A stretch of DNA of 7,820 bases from Flaviramulus sp. (GTDB lineage Bacteria > Bacteroidota > Bacteroidia > Flavobacteriales > Flavobacteriaceae), in NCBI GenBank assembly GCA_023255235.1, contig JALRJA010000257.1:1-7820 (forward strand). Reading direction: 5' to 3'. Below, piece after piece: positions 6,238-7,820 of this stretch. Under the pieces are notes generated by a model, which was not told the DNA's origin, did no database searches, and saw nothing but the letters and a program-made list of their open reading frames with translations. The position numbers and the translations under genes were made by a program. Every line of letters begins with the position of its first letter. Position 1 is the first letter of the stretch.

Positions 6238-7820
6238 TTAAAATTGTTGTCCAATAATGAAGTGCGTTTCCCACCCATGTTTAACCGTTTCTCCAGGTAA
6301 TGGGTCAAAACCATGACCAAAATCTATACCCAATAAACCAAATGCGGGCATAAAAATTCGAATACCTAAACCAGCCGAGCGATTAATATTAAACGGATTA
6401 AAATCTCTAAAACTATTAAAAGATGCACCGCCTTCTAAAAACCCTAAAGCATAAATTTTGGCCGATGCTTTTAAGGTAATAGGGTATCTAAGTTCTAAAG
6501 AAAATTTATTGTAAATGGTGCCACCATCTTGGTTTGATAAAGATTGATTTGGGTAACCTCTCAATTGAATAACTTCTCGCCCGTCTAGTGCAAAATTACC
6601 TAAACCATCACCACCTAAAAAGAACCGTTCAAAAGGAATTACACCTCTAGCATTGTTATATGCTCCTAAGAAACCAAATTCTGTTTTTGGTCTTAAAACT
6701 AAATCTTTAGCTAATTGGGTAAACCATTCTCCAGAGAATTTAATTTTGTAAAACTCTAGCCATTTGTAGCGTTCTTGGTCAATTTCTGCAATTCTTGCAG
6801 AGGCATTATTTCTGTCTATTGTACTGTTGTTTGCATCAGAAATTATAGCTGTGTTATTATCTCGTTCAATTTTTAATGCTTCATAATCAACATCATTAAA
6901 AACAGAATAGGGTAACGACACTTTTGCAGTAATTCCAAAATTTGAACCACCAGTTGGGTAAATAGGGTCAACACTTGTGTTGTTTCTACTTAAACCTATT
7001 GTGTAAGATAAATTATTAGAATAGCCATCACCAAAAGTAAATAACCCTGTGTTATAATTATTAAGGTCATACCGTTGAAAACTAATTGCTTGTGAAAGGG
7101 TAAAATAATCATCTGGAACAGATAGTCTTTTTGCTAGCCCAAATGTAATACCAGTTATATTGAAGCTTCTACTTCTATCAGCATTTCTTGATCTAAAATC
7201 AAATAAAAATTGTTTAGTATGTGATAAAGACGTTGAAAATTGTACAGGGCGTTTGCCACCTAACCAAGGTTCTGAAAAAGAAAAACTATAGGTTTGAAAA
7301 AACCGGCTTGCTTGCAATCGTAATGCCAATTTTTGCCCATCGCCCATAGGAATTGGCTTATAGGCATCTTTTTTTAAGATGTCTTTTATAGAAAAGTTGT
7401 TAAACGATAAGCCTAGTGTGCCTATAAAGCCACCGCCACCATAACCACCTTGAAGCTCTATTTGGCTTGAGCCTGTTTCTTTAACCGAGTATTCCATATC
7501 TATGGTTCCTTCGTTTGGGTTTGGGTTGTTAAAGTTTGGTGTAATTTCTTGGGCATCAAAAAAACCTAATTGACCAAGTTCTCTTACAGTACGAACTACA
7601 TTGGCTTTGCTGTATAATTGACCAGGTCGTGTGCGTATTTCTCTATATACAACATGGTCATTGGTTTTGTCATTTCCTACTACCGATACATTATTAAAAT
7701 AGGCTGGTTTACCTTCAGATATTCTAATTTCTATATCTATAATGTTATTTGCGGCACTTACTTCAACGGCGTTAATTTGTGAAAATAAATAACCGTTATT
7801 TTGGTATTGGTTTGAAATAT
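6238..7820 (-). CDS. bamA: Outer membrane protein assembly factor BamA, C-terminal part (5' end outside window)
   Basis: The frame runs open from the right window edge to TAA at 6240-6238, giving 526 residues; the ATG at 7497 is internal and should not be taken as the start. Visible residues 1-36 end a POTRA domain (YQNNGYLFSQI, then IDIEIRISEG). Residues 37-113 form the last POTRA (KPAYFNNVSVVGN, RTRPGQLYSKANVVRTVRELGQLGFFD). The Omp85 barrel starts near 118 (QIELQGGYGGGG), carries the conserved loop-6 RGY (420-422, DNA 6553-6561) and ends with a C-terminal Phe in FIIGQQF. BamA is the central outer-membrane insertase for beta-barrel proteins. An insertion around visible residues 310-350 (NNTAIISDANNSTIDRN) lengthens one loop; I recall similar insertions in Bacteroidetes. 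The gene leads into two Skp-like genes, its functional partners. About 300 N-terminal residues with the signal peptide and earlier POTRAs are missing. Confidence 0.95.
   Translation of the reverse strand, partial: ISNQYQNNGYLFSQINAVEVSAANNIIDIEIRISEGKPAYFNNVSVVGNDKTNDHVVYREIRTRPGQLYSKANVVRTVRELGQLGFFDAQEITPNFNNPNPNEGTIDMEYSVKETGSSQIELQGGYGGGGFIGTLGLSFNNFSIKDILKKDAYKPIPMGDGQKLALRLQASRFFQTYSFSFSEPWLGGKRPVQFSTSLSHTKQFLFDFRSRNADRSRSFNITGITFGLAKRLSVPDDYFTLSQAISFQRYDLNNYNTGLFTFGDGYSNNLSYTIGLSRNNTSVDPIYPTGGSNFGITAKVSLPYSVFNDVDYEALKIERDNNTAIISDANNSTIDRNNASARIAEIDQERYKWLEFYKIKFSGEWFTQLAKDLVLRPKTEFGFLGAYNNARGVIPFERFFLGGDGLGNFALDGREVIQLRGYPNQSLSNQDGGTIYNKFSLELRYPITLKASAKIYALGFLEGGASFNSFRDFNPFNINRSAGLGIRIFMPAFGLLGIDFGHGFDPLPGETVKHGWETHFIIGQQF

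Noticed and set aside
7495..7497. The bamA start codon at 7497
   Set aside because: Codons upstream remain open to the window edge and encode a clear POTRA domain, so this ATG is internal.

Overview
The window looks like an AT-rich chromosome of a Bacteroidetes bacterium, most likely a marine Flavobacteriaceae. Three things point there: the type IX secretion-type C-terminal domain at the left edge, the absence of clear Shine-Dalgarno sequences before the starts, and a bamA - ompH - ompH - murI block typical of flavobacteria. These are core envelope and repair genes. I see no transposase, tRNA, rRNA, CRISPR array or prophage gene.

Layout. The left half reads rightward: the 3' end of a porZ-like gene (1-404), recO (404-1123, sharing one base with porZ) and a complete TonB-dependent outer-membrane receptor (1127-3538, 3 bases after recO). 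This close packing suggests one transcription unit. The right half reads leftward: a 5'-truncated bamA (7820-6238), a long Skp/OmpH-like chaperone (6060-5086), a short Skp/OmpH-like chaperone (5055-4555) and murI, glutamate racemase (4486-3707). The two units converge on a 168-base gap at 3539-3706. No gene-free stretch exceeds 300 bases; the largest is 6061-6237, which holds an inverted repeat next to the bamA stop and a weak promoter-like box.

How the genes fit together. BamA folds and inserts outer-membrane beta-barrels, and Skp-like proteins carry unfolded barrels across the periplasm, so bamA and the two ompH genes form an assembly cassette. The TonB-dependent receptor in the opposite unit is one of its likely clients. 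MurI supplies D-glutamate for peptidoglycan. PorZ belongs to the type IX secretion attachment complex at the cell surface. RecO is a recombination mediator with no obvious functional tie to its neighbours.

The most unusual feature is not a gene. The convergent gap holds a compact element of about 120 bases (3575-3694) with complementary ends, a small hairpin, a long central stem-loop and an internal 14-base direct repeat. It resembles, from memory, a dispersed intergenic repeat family of flavobacterial genomes whose function I do not know. Other points of interest are a terminator-like hairpin just before the murI start, a 23-base palindrome inside recO, and a charged, internally duplicated tail on the longer OmpH protein.
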